A DNA stretch of 58,189 nt from Branchiostoma floridae (GCF_000003815.2 NW_023365767.1:1-58189), one strand, 5' to 3'; shown: positions 10,340 to 20,512, counted from the stretch's first letter. The notes: generated by a model from the letters alone, not told the origin. Translations and numbers: made by a program.

Positions 10340-13300
10340 TCAGAATGCAGCGCACATGGCGTGCATCCCTCCGTCCACGGGGACCTGGGCTCCTGTGATG
10401 AAGGACGCGTCTGACGAAGCCAAGAAGGCGATGGTCTTCGCCACTTCTGAACTTCCCCCACCCTCCCCAGAGCATGGGTCGACTTGGAGTGCTCCAGAAA
10501 CTAGTGAGGAAAGAAAANNNNNNNNNNNNNNNNNNNNNNNNNNNNNNNNNNNNNNNNNNNNNNNNNNNNNNNNNNNNNNNNNNNNNNNNNNNNNNNNNNN
10601 NNNNNNNNNNNNNNNNNNNNNNNNNNNNNNNNNNNNNNNNNNNNNNNNNNNNNNNNNNNNNNNNNNNNNNNNNNNNNNNNNNNNNNNNNNNNNNNNNNNN
10701 NNNNNNNNNNNNNNNNNNNNNNNNNNNNNNNNNNNNNNNNNNNNNNNNNNNNNNNNNNNNNNNNNNNNNNNNNNNNNNNNNNNNNNNNNNNNTGTCTCCG
10801 ATTGGATATCTAAAATTGTCTTCATTCATAGTTAGGGTATAAAAGATCAGTTCTTCCAGATCACTTCAGTGTCACTGACGAAGGATAGTGGATTCTATCC
10901 GAAACGTCTTACCGTTTCGGAACCATATCCAGTTGCTTGAGTAACTACTTTTTGGTGTATGCTATTACCTGGATGTCTAACCTACATCGACACTCTACTT
11001 TATCATACATTTCCCCCACCAGAAGTTATATTCAAATTTAAGGATCATCGATTCATTCTTAAAGGAGTCCACCATGTTTAAGGTTACTTTGATTCATTCT
11101 TAACTTAAAGGATACCACCATGTATATTTAAGGTTACTTTGGGTCATTCTTAAAGGATCTGACCAAACGAATCTGCTCTCATACCTTGACAAACTTCTGT
11201 TCGCTCATCCCTGCACGTTTGAAAATCTCAGTCGGAATCACGCCAGGGCTGCGAGGAAGGAACAGAAATGACGAAATACTAGTAGTCAAGTAGGCAAAAA
11301 TGTGAGAAGATGTGTACTAGTTGCGTTGCACTGCAATGGAGTAAAATGCGGATTTATGGAGAGAAAAATGACAATATAAAAACGCTTTTGTTTACAATGC
11401 AATATTCTTGAATAAAAGGCGATACAAAGCATGATCATTGTGTTGTATAAGGCATTTCAAAGTAACGTAAGCAATGCCAGACAGCATACAGTGTATTATA
11501 CCGTCCTTTGGCCCGTATATATGTTTTCCTTATAAGGAAAATATATTGCTTTGCTGGTGTGTTCTTCTTATTGTCTTCTGCCAAAACCAAGTAGGTGTTT
11601 ATATACTAGCACGCAATACAATATACTATAGGCGAGCATAATGGTGTAGTATAATTATGTAAATAATACTATTTGACAACGAAACACAATTGATGTTCCA
11701 AAGAAGCCATTCTTTTTCTTCCTCTACGACTTTGTGATCATAAGAGGTCCTCCACATAATTAATTCAGAAATGGAAGGAACAAAAAACCTACTTGACAGA
11801 GTTGACCCGAATTTGCTTGGAAGCTAGTTCTGAAAAGTCAAAACGTTAGTTTTAGTCTTCAGAGAGACAGTTAGATAAACAAACTGTATTTCTCCTGCTA
11901 CAACTTACAACGGCTAGGAAGGCGAGAAGTTGCTTCACTGTTGGTGAACTTCATAAAAGTATAGAAAAATTATCAGCAATTTCAGTGATTATCCATTGAT
12001 GCGATGTCAGGCATCGAAACCTCAGCTAAGGTGAGATCAACTGCTTGTGTAAAAGAAAACTCCTATATATTATGACCTACCGACCAGATAAAGTTATTTT
12101 CGGAAATATCGGGACAATTTCACTGACCGAGTGCAACGCATCTTGTGAACTGGTCCAGAGCTGACTTGGTCATGTTATAGGCAAGACATCCCGGAAACTG
12201 TAGGGGAATCGCATGAGTAACAGTGTCAATGCGGTCATGGCATACTCAGGGGTGCCTAAGCATTTGCACGAACCCTATGAGATTCGTACTAACATTATGT
12301 GATTCACACGAATCACCATGTAAACGCACACGAACCTTATGTGATTTGCACGAACCTTATGCGAAACCGTCAACCGCCACCAGGTCACGTGAGATCACGT
12401 CATTCGCATATAAGGTTCGTGCAAATCACATAAAGTTCGTACGTTTTCGCATGCACATAGTGATTCGTGTGATTTTCATAAGGTTCGTACGTTTTCGCAT
12501 AGTGATTCGTGTGATTTTCATAAGGTTCGTACGTTTTCGCATAGTGATTCGTGCGTATCACATAATGTTCGTACGAATCTCAAATTCTTAGGCACGCCTG
12601 GTACTCAGGGGATGATGTTAAATCAAGTCAAGTCAAGTCATATTCAAGGTTTATTGCATAATGACGATTGCATAAAAATCGCACCAGTTACGTATGGAAA
12701 ATAACAGGAATTGTCAACAACTGCAATTATCTACAACGTCTTCGTGTCTAACACAACTACAAAACAAAAATACATGATATAATGGATCCATTTCGACGGT
12801 TGTTTCTGTCACAGGATGCTCGAAAACTCAATGGCATCAAAACCAAGGAACGACCTACAACGAAATGTGTCCGCGTCGTAATGCTAGTTGACCTTTATCC
12901 GCGGGGTAACTTATATCCCTTGTCTCTAAAAGCAGGGTATTTAGGGATATGAAGTCGACAGACGGTGGTCTCAAAATGCAGTGTTTTTCAAAATATTTCA
13001 GTTGATAAATCTTTTAAATAGGACGGATACATAGGTTACCCACGGATAAAGGTGAACTAGCTTTAATGTCCAGAAAAAAACTTACCGCTCGTAATCCATT
13101 AACACTGGACACGTTCACAATGGCACCTGCAAATGACAAAGCAATCAATACTTATACGCTTGTGCAGATTAGTCATCCAGGATAGTGAAGATTTTTCACT
13201 GTCATACAACACCAAAATTAGCTTACCTCGAATTGTCAGTCACACTTCCGTCGACCTTCTTCAGGAAGCAAACGATATCGGCCCCCGTCTCTGTTGAGTG

Positions 13301-16300
13301 TCGGCTGCTGTGCCCTTATGTATGATGGCCTCCTTTACCCTCCTTTATGGCCTCCTTTAGCCTCCTTTACTATCGCTTGCCAGCCATTTATGATTCGTTA
13401 CTCGAATCGTCTCTACGTCACGTGATCAGAGTAACTGAATCATCACTCCTGAAGAAGGTCGACGGAAGTGCGACTGAAAATTCGAGGTAAGCTAATTTTG
13501 GTGTTGTAAGACAGTGAAAAATCTTTAATATGTACTACGTCAACACAGATGAGCTTTCATGCTAAAATAGTCATCTAGGATGTTTAAAATATGTATTAAA
13601 ATCAATTTTACAATCAATTTTACTGCTGAATATGATTTATTAGACGTTTCATACTTTTGTTTTTTATTACTGATGAAAAACAGTGGATACTGTTTGAAAC
13701 GTCTAATAAATCATATGCTTTTATCCAGCAGTAAAGACTGAAAGTGCCTTTCCCAAGGGTACAGGATCTGTAACAGGATCGCAACCTCTCGGTCACAGGC
13801 CGAACACGCTGCCGCTGCGCTACGCGGTCCCACACAGAAACTACAGGTCAACTTTAGTCAGAATGACTTCTACCAACACAGATTAACTTTCAAGTTATGA
13901 AACTTGAGACCTTGAGTTTTTGTGAGATGGGGCACGCACAGCTGAGTCAAGATGACCACACTCCGCAGGTTGATGTCCATCGTTCGGTCATAATCCGCCA
14001 TGTTGATTTTTTCTAAAGTTTGAAGGTTCCCAGCGCCGCCGTTGTTTACCTGTTGGAAAAAGGTAACGCTCGTTTACCTTTATTCGCGGGGTGACCTTTA
14101 TCCGTTTTTAAAAAAAAAAAGGTATTTAGTGATATCAAGTCGACAGACTGTGGTTTCAAACAGGAATATTTTAGAATTACGACGTCCGTCGACCTGATAG
14201 CCCTAAAAACAACGATAAAGGTGAACTAACAGATGCACGAATTGGATGCCGCTGGGGATTTAAAAGCATAGAAGTACATTATAGCTGAATCGTTGGCATA
14301 CTAATATAAGGGGTCTAGCTAGATATAGAGTCGATTACAAGTCACCGCGAGGGTTGCCATTGTCATCAGTTACAAATGTTTTCTATTTTCAATTATATGT
14401 CCAGGAGATTTTATACTTTAGAAATATTTTGAATGCTATTTGAACTTTCTAAATATTTTCCCCGGTCTGTAAAACCTTTGAAATATTCACGATGTGGAAC
14501 AGAATACTTCTAACAGTTTGTAAACAATGGCAACAGCATTTTGCCATTATTTACCAATTTTTGTAATATTGGGTCAGTGGGCTAGGAAGAAAGCAATTCA
14601 CACATCCCTGCAAAGTATGGTTAGGTGCCATGTAAATGGCCTACTATGGTTAGGTGCCATGTAAATGGCCTACCACAAAGGACCGCCCAGTGCCCATCAG
14701 TGAAATCTGAAAATATACCAGGCAGACAAAAGGGGCTAACTTTTATGGGTCAATAGATTAATTCTACCATTTGGCAAGGTTTACCATTTTTACCTCCATG
14801 AAATGTCATGGAGGTTATATTTTACCCCGCGTTTGTGTGTCTGTGTGTTTGTGTGTGTGTAAACAAGATAACTCAAGAATGGCTATGTGGATTGGTTTCA
14901 TACTTGGTGTGTTGGTAGTGTGTGATGAAAGCTGGAAATGATTAGATTTTGGGCCCCCTAGCGGCTCCCCTTGGTACTGCAGCGCAACTTCCGGTTTTGC
15001 TATCTCGGTGTTCTGAACATGCTATGGTCACGATTTTTGAGTGTTAGATAGCTCTTGTGCTCAGAGAGAAATGACATAAGTTTGGGCCCCCTAGCGTCTA
15101 GTTTTGGGATAGCAGGGGCATTTTTGTCAAAAACTTCTGAAGAGGATAACTCAAGAAGGGAACAACGGATTTTCATGATTTTTGGTATGTAGGTACCTTA
15201 GACAATGTTGTACACGATAAGATACTAATTATGCAAAATAGGAGTACATTTGCATAATTAATGAGAATATTCTATAATAGCAGTTTTTTCAATGTATCTC
15301 TTGTTTCAGACATGCTATGGTCTTGACATTTAGGTGGTAGATAGCTTTTAGTGCCATAACAAATTGGGACAAGTTTCAGCCTCCTAACATTTAATTGTGA
15401 AACTGCAGGGGCATTTTTGTCAAGACACTTGAAAGAGGATAACTGCAGAAAGGAACGACGGATTGGCATCATATTAGGCATGCAGGTAGCTTGGGCAAAG
15501 ATGTTCATAATGATATGCATGTTATGCAAATGAGGACTTAATTTGCATAATCAATGAGGAAATTGTATAATTCAATTGTTTTCAATAACTGGACTTCAAT
15601 AAATGTAACACATGTTAATTACGATAGGTGGAATATAAGAACATACCAAATATGGTAATTGGGAATTTATTTGCATAATTTATGTAAAAATTAAAACCGC
15701 TTTATGATTGATGATGGGAATTTTATAATTGTGACATGTGTACGTTAGTCAATGATGAACAACACCATGCATGAATTATGTTAATGTATTGGTCAATTGC
15801 ATGAAATTTACGAAAGCTCTAAATTTTCATGGAGGTATGAGGTCGCCGAACTCTAATTTGTAAATATTTCTAAAAGTGAAAGAATCCTGCATATGTTTGA
15901 AAAATTTTGTAAATAAAGAGATTTTTGTGTGATCCCTTTCAAAATGTTTCCAAATTATTCAAAGAAATTGACATAGATTCAAAATTCCATATTAATTTTT
16001 TTGAAAAAATGATAATTGTTCGGGCTCAGATATTCTTTTATTCAAAATAATTCGAACTTATTACAATTATTGTCTAAAAACCCTCGTGGTATCTCAGAAT
16101 GGACTCTAACGCTAGTCCACCATTATCCGCGGAGTAACCTATACCCGTTGTCTTTGAAAACAGGGTGCTTTAGGGAGATCAAGATGATGGGTGGTGGATT
16201 CAAATTGCATATTTTCAAAATATTGCAGTTTGAAGCCACTGTCCATCAATTTAATATCCCCAAATACCCTGTTTTTGAAAGTAACGGATATATGTTACCC

Positions 16301-19248
16301 CACGGATAAAGATGAAGGGCGTTTTGAAGCTTACTCTATATTTTTCCTATTTTCTGGGAGATGAGTCCATATCTTACGATCTGTCTAGTCGTATTGTAAG
16401 CCGGATCGCGGTTTACACTGCGCATGCATAGTATGATGCATCTTGGGTAGTATGTCAAAGTTGAAGGTCCCGGAATCAAAAGCAAAACACGCCTGTACAT
16501 TCATAAATCATGGCCTAGACAAGAACTGTTGACAAGTTTGGGGCCTTTAGCTTTTTACAAGAACTGTTAACAAGTTAAAGAGCAAGTTATCTTTAAAAGT
16601 AGACATTTAAAAATTCCTACAATAGATGTTTTTTTTAGACTATGTACATTATTATGACAAAGTAGAATACATCATTGCTCAAAACTTACAGAAAACTGAA
16701 AAAAAACTTGTTAAAGTGGGGACCCATTGGTTATGCACTGTTAAATCAATTTAGTTGGGAAAATGCAAATTGTCTTTCCCGGTTTAGGTTGCTGTTTTGT
16801 ACATCTACTTTGTATTGTTTTTTTTACTTCAAAAATTAATAAAGATTATGTTAAAAAAAGTTAGAGAGAATTTAGCTTTTGAAAAGAACTAGGTTCAAAG
16901 ACTATGGATGGGTTTGCAACACGCGTTTTCGGAGTCGACCCAAAATCGCTGAGTGGATTCCGAGTCAACTCAGAAACGCGTGCGTTAACCGTACTCTCCA
17001 AGCAGAGGTTATGCTCCGGGTGTTTTTTTTAACGTTTTTTTAGTCGTTTTTATCGGGCTTTCTATTTTGTATTTTGTCTTGCTGTATCAAAACAGTTTGT
17101 CTGGCGTACTTCAAGAAAAATTACAAAAAAAGAAAGCCCGATATAATCGACCAAAAAAACGTTAAAAAAACAGCCGGAACCTAACCTCTGCTTGGAGAGT
17201 ACGTACCGGGCCTATGTCATTAGAAAGTCCTTACCAGCACGTCGATCCTGCCAAAATTCTGTACAGTCTGCTTCACCAGGTCTTTCCTGAGTTGTTCATC
17301 GCGGATGTTTCCGGATATAAGCAAAATCTTAGAAAAGAGAAAAGCAGATATTAAAAAGAAGAACCTTAACGTAACAACGTTAAGTACAAACGCAAGTCCA
17401 GAAAAAATTCGACGTCGAGCGGAATGTGCTTGAGAAATGTGCATGTAGTGAGCCCTATATGTAGCCCTGCATACTAGGCAGTAAGTGACATATGACAATA
17501 AAGATAACAACATTTTTGAGATGGAAACACTGCATGTAGTTGTACACTGCTTGGTCGACATTTGATTCTGTCTTATGCCACCGGTAAATCTGCTTGGAGA
17601 TTTGGCAAGCAAGTACCTTGTCTTCCGGAAGCCCTGCCTCCACACAGGCGTTTTCTGTGGCCTGCAGGCCAGGTTTTCCTGGTCAATAACTATGGGAGTG
17701 AGAGAGTGAGTGAGTGAGTGAGAGTGAGTGAGTGGGTGACACACCTTGTCTTCCGGAATCCCCGCCTCTACACAGGCCCTTTCTGTGGCCTGCAGGTTTT
17801 CCTGGTTCCTCCCAGTCAGAGCCAGGTGCGCTCCCAGCTGAGCGAACTCCACTGCTGTCCCCTTCCCGATGCCAGCACTCGCGCCTGATGAAAAGAAAAC
17901 ACGACCTCACGCTTTCGCCAAATGGTTTTAATCTATAAGTTTTTCCATTTGATTATGCAAATAAGGTCCCGATTTGATAAATTTGTCTCGGTTGATCATC
18001 CTCTCTATCCAAGAGGCACAGGCCCCAAAAGTTCCAATGGTAACGAATACCATGCGTGTTGGCAGGAAGCGTACCTTCGGGGAGCGACCAAAGCACAACA
18101 CGGTTGGATTCCAGGCTACCACGACCCCATACCTTCGCATAATGATTCTATCTTTTAAAACTGATGTATTAATTGTGTTTGTCATTAATTATGGACATAA
18201 GGTTCTCATTTGCATAAATCATATTACTTGATCATGTCCTCCACCAAACAACAGACGCACGCAATCTATGTTAAGAAAGAAGGCTTTTATCGCATTTTCT
18301 GATAATTTATGCAAATGATGACCTCATTTGCATAATCATTGAATATTCAAACGATGTTCACCTGTACATAACTTCCAAATGCTACAAGTAAAAAGTTCCC
18401 ATAAATTACCATAATGACATTAATTATGCAAATTAGGAATACTATTTTAGTTTGCTTAATATATAATTATCAATATTCTTCTCTTTCTCAGTTACAAATG
18501 TCACATGTTGCAATGGTCCTATTCTTGAACTGAGCGTGTTTAGATGATTTCCTAATTGATTATGCAAATTATTTCCAATTCGCATAATTAATATGTAATT
18601 ATATCAAGCATCACTTAAGCTATGTACATACCAAAAATCATGACAATCCGTCAACCCCCTCTTGAGTTATGCCCTTCAAAATCTGACACTAAACCTGCCC
18701 TGCAGTTCCAAAACATGCCCTTAGGAGGCCCAAACCACTTACTCTCGACATCATGAGCTATTCGCCACTGACAAATCACAGTTTGTCCAGAACTTGAGAT
18801 ATCAAACCAGGAAGTTCCGCTGCAATACCATAACTGGCCGCTAGGGAGCCCCAAATCTAATCGTTTTCAGGTCTCATCAATACCTTACTACATACCGAAC
18901 ATCAATACAATCCATCCAGGCGTTCTCGAGTTATGCTGGTCTTTTACACACAAACACACACACACACACACAAACTGAGAAGTTTGGCCGAATGGAGTTG
19001 TATCGAGTTTAAATAAAGCCACAAACAAGCTGAGTACACACACGTTAGATTGTCAATGGTTAGTGCAGACATCTCAAGCACCATTCCTTGGCCGATTCAG
19101 CAAAGATTTCGAATGATGAACTCAGAATGATGCCCTGGCGAATTATTATGCAATTGATTATGCAAGCTCTCCTTTGCTTACCTGTAATTATAGCTACCCT
19201 TCCTTTCAAGTCATGCATCTTTCGGCGGAAGACTTTGAGGCCGTTCAT
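10340..19248 (-). CDS. SDR family oxidoreductase, copy 1 (FabG-like), frameshifted last exon
   Basis: Nine exons, all with GT/AG borders, highest coordinate first: 19182-19248, 17745-17884, 17235-17327, 13911-14049, 13086-13126, 12128-12197, 11793-11829, 11185-11248, 10340-10500. Predicted enzyme: NAD(P)H-dependent short-chain dehydrogenase/reductase of the 3-oxoacyl-reductase type; substrate unknown. Visible features: Rossmann start IITGASAGIGKG, NNGG in place of NNAG, catalytic Ser in VNVSSVNG, and the Y-x-x-x-K pair in AYNMTK. Start choice is either MNGLKVF at 19248 or MHDLKG at 19218; the latter matches the usual N-terminus. Exon 10340-10500 is 161 bases against 162 in copy 2: one base is missing just before the VAKTIAFLAS segment, so the last about 45 residues shift frame. 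It is either a young pseudogene or a base error next to the gap. Confidence 0.8.
10518..10792. other. Assembly gap in the last intron of SDR copy 1
   Basis: A run of 275 N starts 17 bases upstream (in gene orientation) of the last exon's acceptor. Frames spanning it are artefacts. Confidence 0.95.
10868..10990 (+). repeat. Interspersed repeat with CTGACGA-hairpin-GAAA cassette
   Basis: The core is CTGACGA (10875-10881), one A, a perfect 6-bp stem GGATAG/CTATCC around a 6-base loop, then GAAA (10901-10904). It is followed by a second small hairpin (GAAACG/CGTTTC) and a tail containing ATATCCAGTTGCTTGAGTAA. A diverged copy at 27305-27415 keeps the stem as GTAG/CTAC. The layout resembles the catalytic core of hammerhead ribozymes, but I find no convincing stem I, so activity is unproven. 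Confidence 0.6.
12249..12600. mobile_element. Palindromic element with internal tandem repeats
   Basis: The outer ends, GGGTGCCTAAG (left) and CTTAGGCACGCC (right), are inverted relative to each other. The interior consists of alternating AGGTTCGTACGTTTTCGCAT and ATAGTGATTCGTGTGATTTT units, repeated three times on the right half and inverted on the left. The whole can fold on itself. An open frame of 122 codons across it is a by-product of the repeat. It lies in an intron of SDR copy 1. Confidence 0.65.
12622..12880 (-). mobile_element. LINE 3'-end fragment (CR1/L2-type tail)
   Basis: Read on the minus strand, the segment ends with AATAAACCTTGAATATGACT and then repeated TTGAC units, the form of a non-LTR 3' UTR with a microsatellite terminus. 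No coding part is preserved. It lies inside intron 5 of SDR copy 1. Confidence 0.6.
12884..13067. mobile_element. Palindromic MITE, family A (copy 1)
   Basis: Ends read TAGTTGACCTTTATCCGCGG (left) and, inverted, GGATAAAGGTGAACTAG (right). The centre holds GGTATTTAGGGATAT and GTCGACAGACGGTGG. At least nine copies are present in this window. This copy ends 18 bases from the splice donor of the SDR exon at 13086. No transposase is present, and the autonomous partner is unknown. Confidence 0.8.
13190..13524. mobile_element. Inverted-repeat element with about 80-base arms
   Basis: Arms at 13190-13276 and 13447-13524 are inverted copies (landmarks AAATTAGCTTACCTCGAATT and its complement). The right arm contains CTGAAGA, a 4-bp stem GTCG/CGAC and GAAA (13449-13479), another instance of the hairpin cassette seen at 10875. 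The middle carries a short CCTCCTTTA repeat. Confidence 0.75.
13630..13717. repeat. Inverted repeat enclosing a CTGATGA-hairpin-GAAA cassette
   Basis: A 22-base sequence at 13630-13651 (TTTATTAGACGTTTC) is exactly inverted at 13695-13716. Between the arms lie CTGATGA (13670-13676), a perfect 6-bp stem AAACAG/CTGTTT and GAAA (13696-13699). The arrangement mimics an open stem-III hammerhead, with weak pairing where stem I should be. Confidence 0.65.
13718..13835 (-). mobile_element. tRNA-derived SINE, minus strand
   Basis: On the minus strand the segment starts with a tRNA-like head: GTAGCGCAGCGGCAGCG (A box region), then CCGAGAGGTTGCGATCC (B box region). It is followed by the common SINE body motif CCCTTGGGAAAGGCACTTT. 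Its 3' side runs into the inverted repeat with the hairpin cassette. It is transcribed, if at all, by RNA polymerase III. Confidence 0.75.
14064..14231. mobile_element. Palindromic MITE, family A (copy 2)
   Basis: Ends TAACGCTCGTTTACCTTTAT and, inverted, AAAGGTGAACTAAC. The left end lies 14 bases from the splice acceptor of the SDR exon ending at 14049, so the element supplies part of the region upstream of that acceptor. Confidence 0.75.
14616..14673. repeat. Two exact 29-base tandem units
   Basis: The unit beginning TATGGTTAGGTGCCATG occurs twice without a spacer (14616-14644 and 14645-14673). The copies are identical, so the duplication is recent. Confidence 0.85.
14790..15850 (+). repeat. 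About 1-kb interspersed repeat, plus orientation
   Basis: Begins near CCTCCATGAAATGTCATGG, continues through a GT-rich microsatellite and twice contains GGGCCCCCTAGCG. It has several near-repeats of AAGAGGATAACTC and TTTGCATAATTAATGAG, and ends near TTTTCATGGAGGTATGAGG. A diverged copy lies inverted at 17940-18975, and shorter minus-oriented copies occur at about 29275-29590 and 32300-32515. It has no coding capacity and its class is unknown to me. Confidence 0.7.
16110..16316. mobile_element. Palindromic MITE, family A (copy 3)
   Basis: Ends CGCTAGTCCACCATTATCC and, inverted, GGATAAAGATGAA. The interior palindrome (CATATTTTCAAAATATTGCAG centre) is well preserved. It lies in intron 3 of SDR copy 1. 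Confidence 0.8.
16905..16990 (-). repeat. Intron block shared by the two SDR copies
   Basis: This stretch (TTTTCGGAGTCGAC ... GAAACGCGT) matches 27945-28025, which lies at the equivalent place just downstream of exon 3 in SDR copy 2. It shows that intron DNA was included in the duplication. Confidence 0.65.
16990..17203. mobile_element. Foldback MITE, 214 bases
   Basis: The left end GTACTCTCCAAGCAGAGGTT is the exact inverse of the right end. Inner segments (AACGTTTTTTTAGTCG, ATCGGGCTTTCT) are also inverted. The terminal TA dinucleotides are compatible with a Tc1/mariner-type target duplication. It lies in intron 3 of SDR copy 1. A partial inner match (ATCGGGCTTTCTATTTTGT) recurs at about 26276. 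Confidence 0.8.
17617..17744 (-). repeat. Tandem copy of the 3' end of SDR exon 2 (copy 1 gene)
   Basis: On the minus strand the last about 65 bases of exon 2 (CTGCAGGCCACAG ... CCGGAAGACAAG) are repeated immediately downstream with their GT splice donor. They are preceded by a GAGT/ACTC simple repeat that gives a pyrimidine-rich tract and a CCCATAG acceptor-like end. The unit is about 130 bases. It could be read as an extra exon but would change frame. SDR copy 2 has the same kind of array. Confidence 0.8.
17940..18975 (-). repeat. About 1-kb interspersed repeat, minus orientation
   Basis: Diverged reverse complement of the repeat at 14790-15850: on the minus strand a GT microsatellite is followed by ATAACTCGAGAACG, GGGGCTCCCTAGCGG, repeated TTTGCATAA motifs and so on. 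It lies in intron 1 of SDR copy 1, so a primary transcript would contain both orientations. Confidence 0.7.
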
Positions 19249-19330
19249 CTTAATTCAACGCTAAGACAAGTTTGAGTTCTTCCCTTGCTTCTGTGTTCTT
19301 CCTTCGCTTCTCACAGCGCTCAACCAAAGT
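18995..19330 (-). repeat. Exon-1 block, copy a (paralogous to 22840-23165 and 29610-29960)
   Basis: The three blocks share CACACACGTTAG, GCAATTGATTATGCAAGCTC (a and b), the exon 1 coding segment and the upstream GCTAAGACAAGTTTGAGTTC (TTTGTTGTC in the third). This suggests three duplications of the promoter-proximal end of the SDR gene, while only two complete gene bodies are in view. Confidence 0.75.
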
Positions 19331-19876
19331 GCAGTGACCCGGTGCAAAGTAACACGTTCAATGAACTTTGACGTCTCGCCCATTTTTAGTGAGGTAGGCT
19401 CAACCGGTTACCCAAGGCATTTAAATCAAATGTCCTAGACATATAATTACAAAGCTTTAAAATCAATTCTAAACAATGGCAACAAACACCACGAGGCCAA
19501 ATCGAGCCAAAGCCAATTGTAAGTTACATTGAATCAGTTACGATTTCTGGCCATTGCCCCCCTTCAGGCTCTTTTGCTGGTGTGTCAACCCTACTGAAAA
19601 TTCGCAAAGTTTGTCCTTGGCAAGTTTGTCCTTGGCACGGACAATCTGTTTAAGCAAGTCCTTGGTTTAAGCAAGGAGCTTATCCTTGGTTTAAGGTACC
19701 ATCAGGAGTCTTTTGTCCCAATGAGAATGAGTCATGGCTTTGGAACTTTTCTGTACCCTCTACACTGTCTGACCTTCTGGAAAAAAACTTTTTCAAGAAT
19801 CTTGAGACTTAATAAAATGATCTAAAATGCGCTGGGGGCAATATGATCCGTTGGGTACCAGAAAACATTTTCACAA

Positions 19877-19975
19877 CATATCAGCTATGTAAGTTTAAGC
19901 TGTACAGTACAGTAGTTAAGAGGCTACAAGCATATCAGCTATGTATCTTTGAATTGTAAGAGGCTATAAGCATTT
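19877..19975. repeat. Imperfect tandem duplication
   Basis: CATATCAGCTATGTA and AAGAGGCTA...AAGCAT occur twice in order, about 55 bases apart. Confidence 0.6.
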
Positions 19976-20082
19976 GTCCAAAGTGCTCTGCTTAGTCCAA
20001 TAATAATCTGCACGCTGTTTATAGCAATTCCAAAGTCATCGCATGACTCTCACACCTCACTTCACCTCACCTCACCTATCCC

Positions 20083-20300
20083 TTGACACCCCCATGAAAC
20101 TCCTTTTCCGTCGTACAGATGAAATCTCGCCGTACCCGCCTGAAAATCTCGCCGTACCCTAAAAATCTCGCCGTACCCGTTGAAAGTCCGTCGCCGTACA
20201 GATGAAATATCGCCGTACCCGCTAAAAATCTCGTCGTACCCTAAAAATCTCGCCGTACCCGCTAAAAATCTCGCCGTACCCGTCCCTTTCCGCCGTACGG
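20083..20300. repeat. Minisatellite, unit ATCTCGCCGTACCC, plus orientation
   Basis: Around nine units of 20-24 bases (AAAATCTCGCCGTACCC with variants), preceded by CACCCCCATGAAACTCC. The same array, shorter, occurs in reverse complement at 22660-22760 together with the inverted lead-in, so the two are arms of an inverted repeat 2.4 kb apart. Confidence 0.8.
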
Positions 20301-20449
20301 CTGGCTCAGCCACAAGGCGTACTCACACGAAAGTCGCATCTAAATACCCTGTACGGCAACAATACACGGTCTCATATAGCCTATGCTTTGGGAAACATTC
20401 CTGGCCACCTCTCTGCTCAGTGTCGTTGTACAAATTGCGCCCAATATTC

Positions 20450-20512
20450 TGTATCTGTATCTATATAGCCGGTATAACCGCCGTTCGGCGTAACACACCA
20501 GTTTCGCAAGCT
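20450..20512 (+). repeat. Single unit of the minisatellite found at 47494-47680
   Basis: ATATAGCCGGTATAACCGCC followed by TTCGGCGTAACACACCAG matches the tandem array inside a URB1 intron. Only one unit is present here. Confidence 0.65.

Noticed and set aside
10314-10842. Frames of 120-170 codons across the gap at 10518-10792
   Set aside because: Most residues are unknown because they span N. Only the true SDR last exon (10340-10500) is real there.
12223-12591. 122-codon plus-strand protein with IRFVRFRI repeats
   Set aside because: It is the tandem core of the palindromic element at 12249-12600.
13788-13835. A functional tRNA gene
   Set aside because: A and B box-like segments are present but the cloverleaf is not complete, and the sequence runs directly into a SINE body.
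20062-20313. Repeat-rich 83-codon minus-strand protein (GTARF units)
   Set aside because: It is the GTACGGCGAGAT minisatellite in translation. No splice or promoter context.
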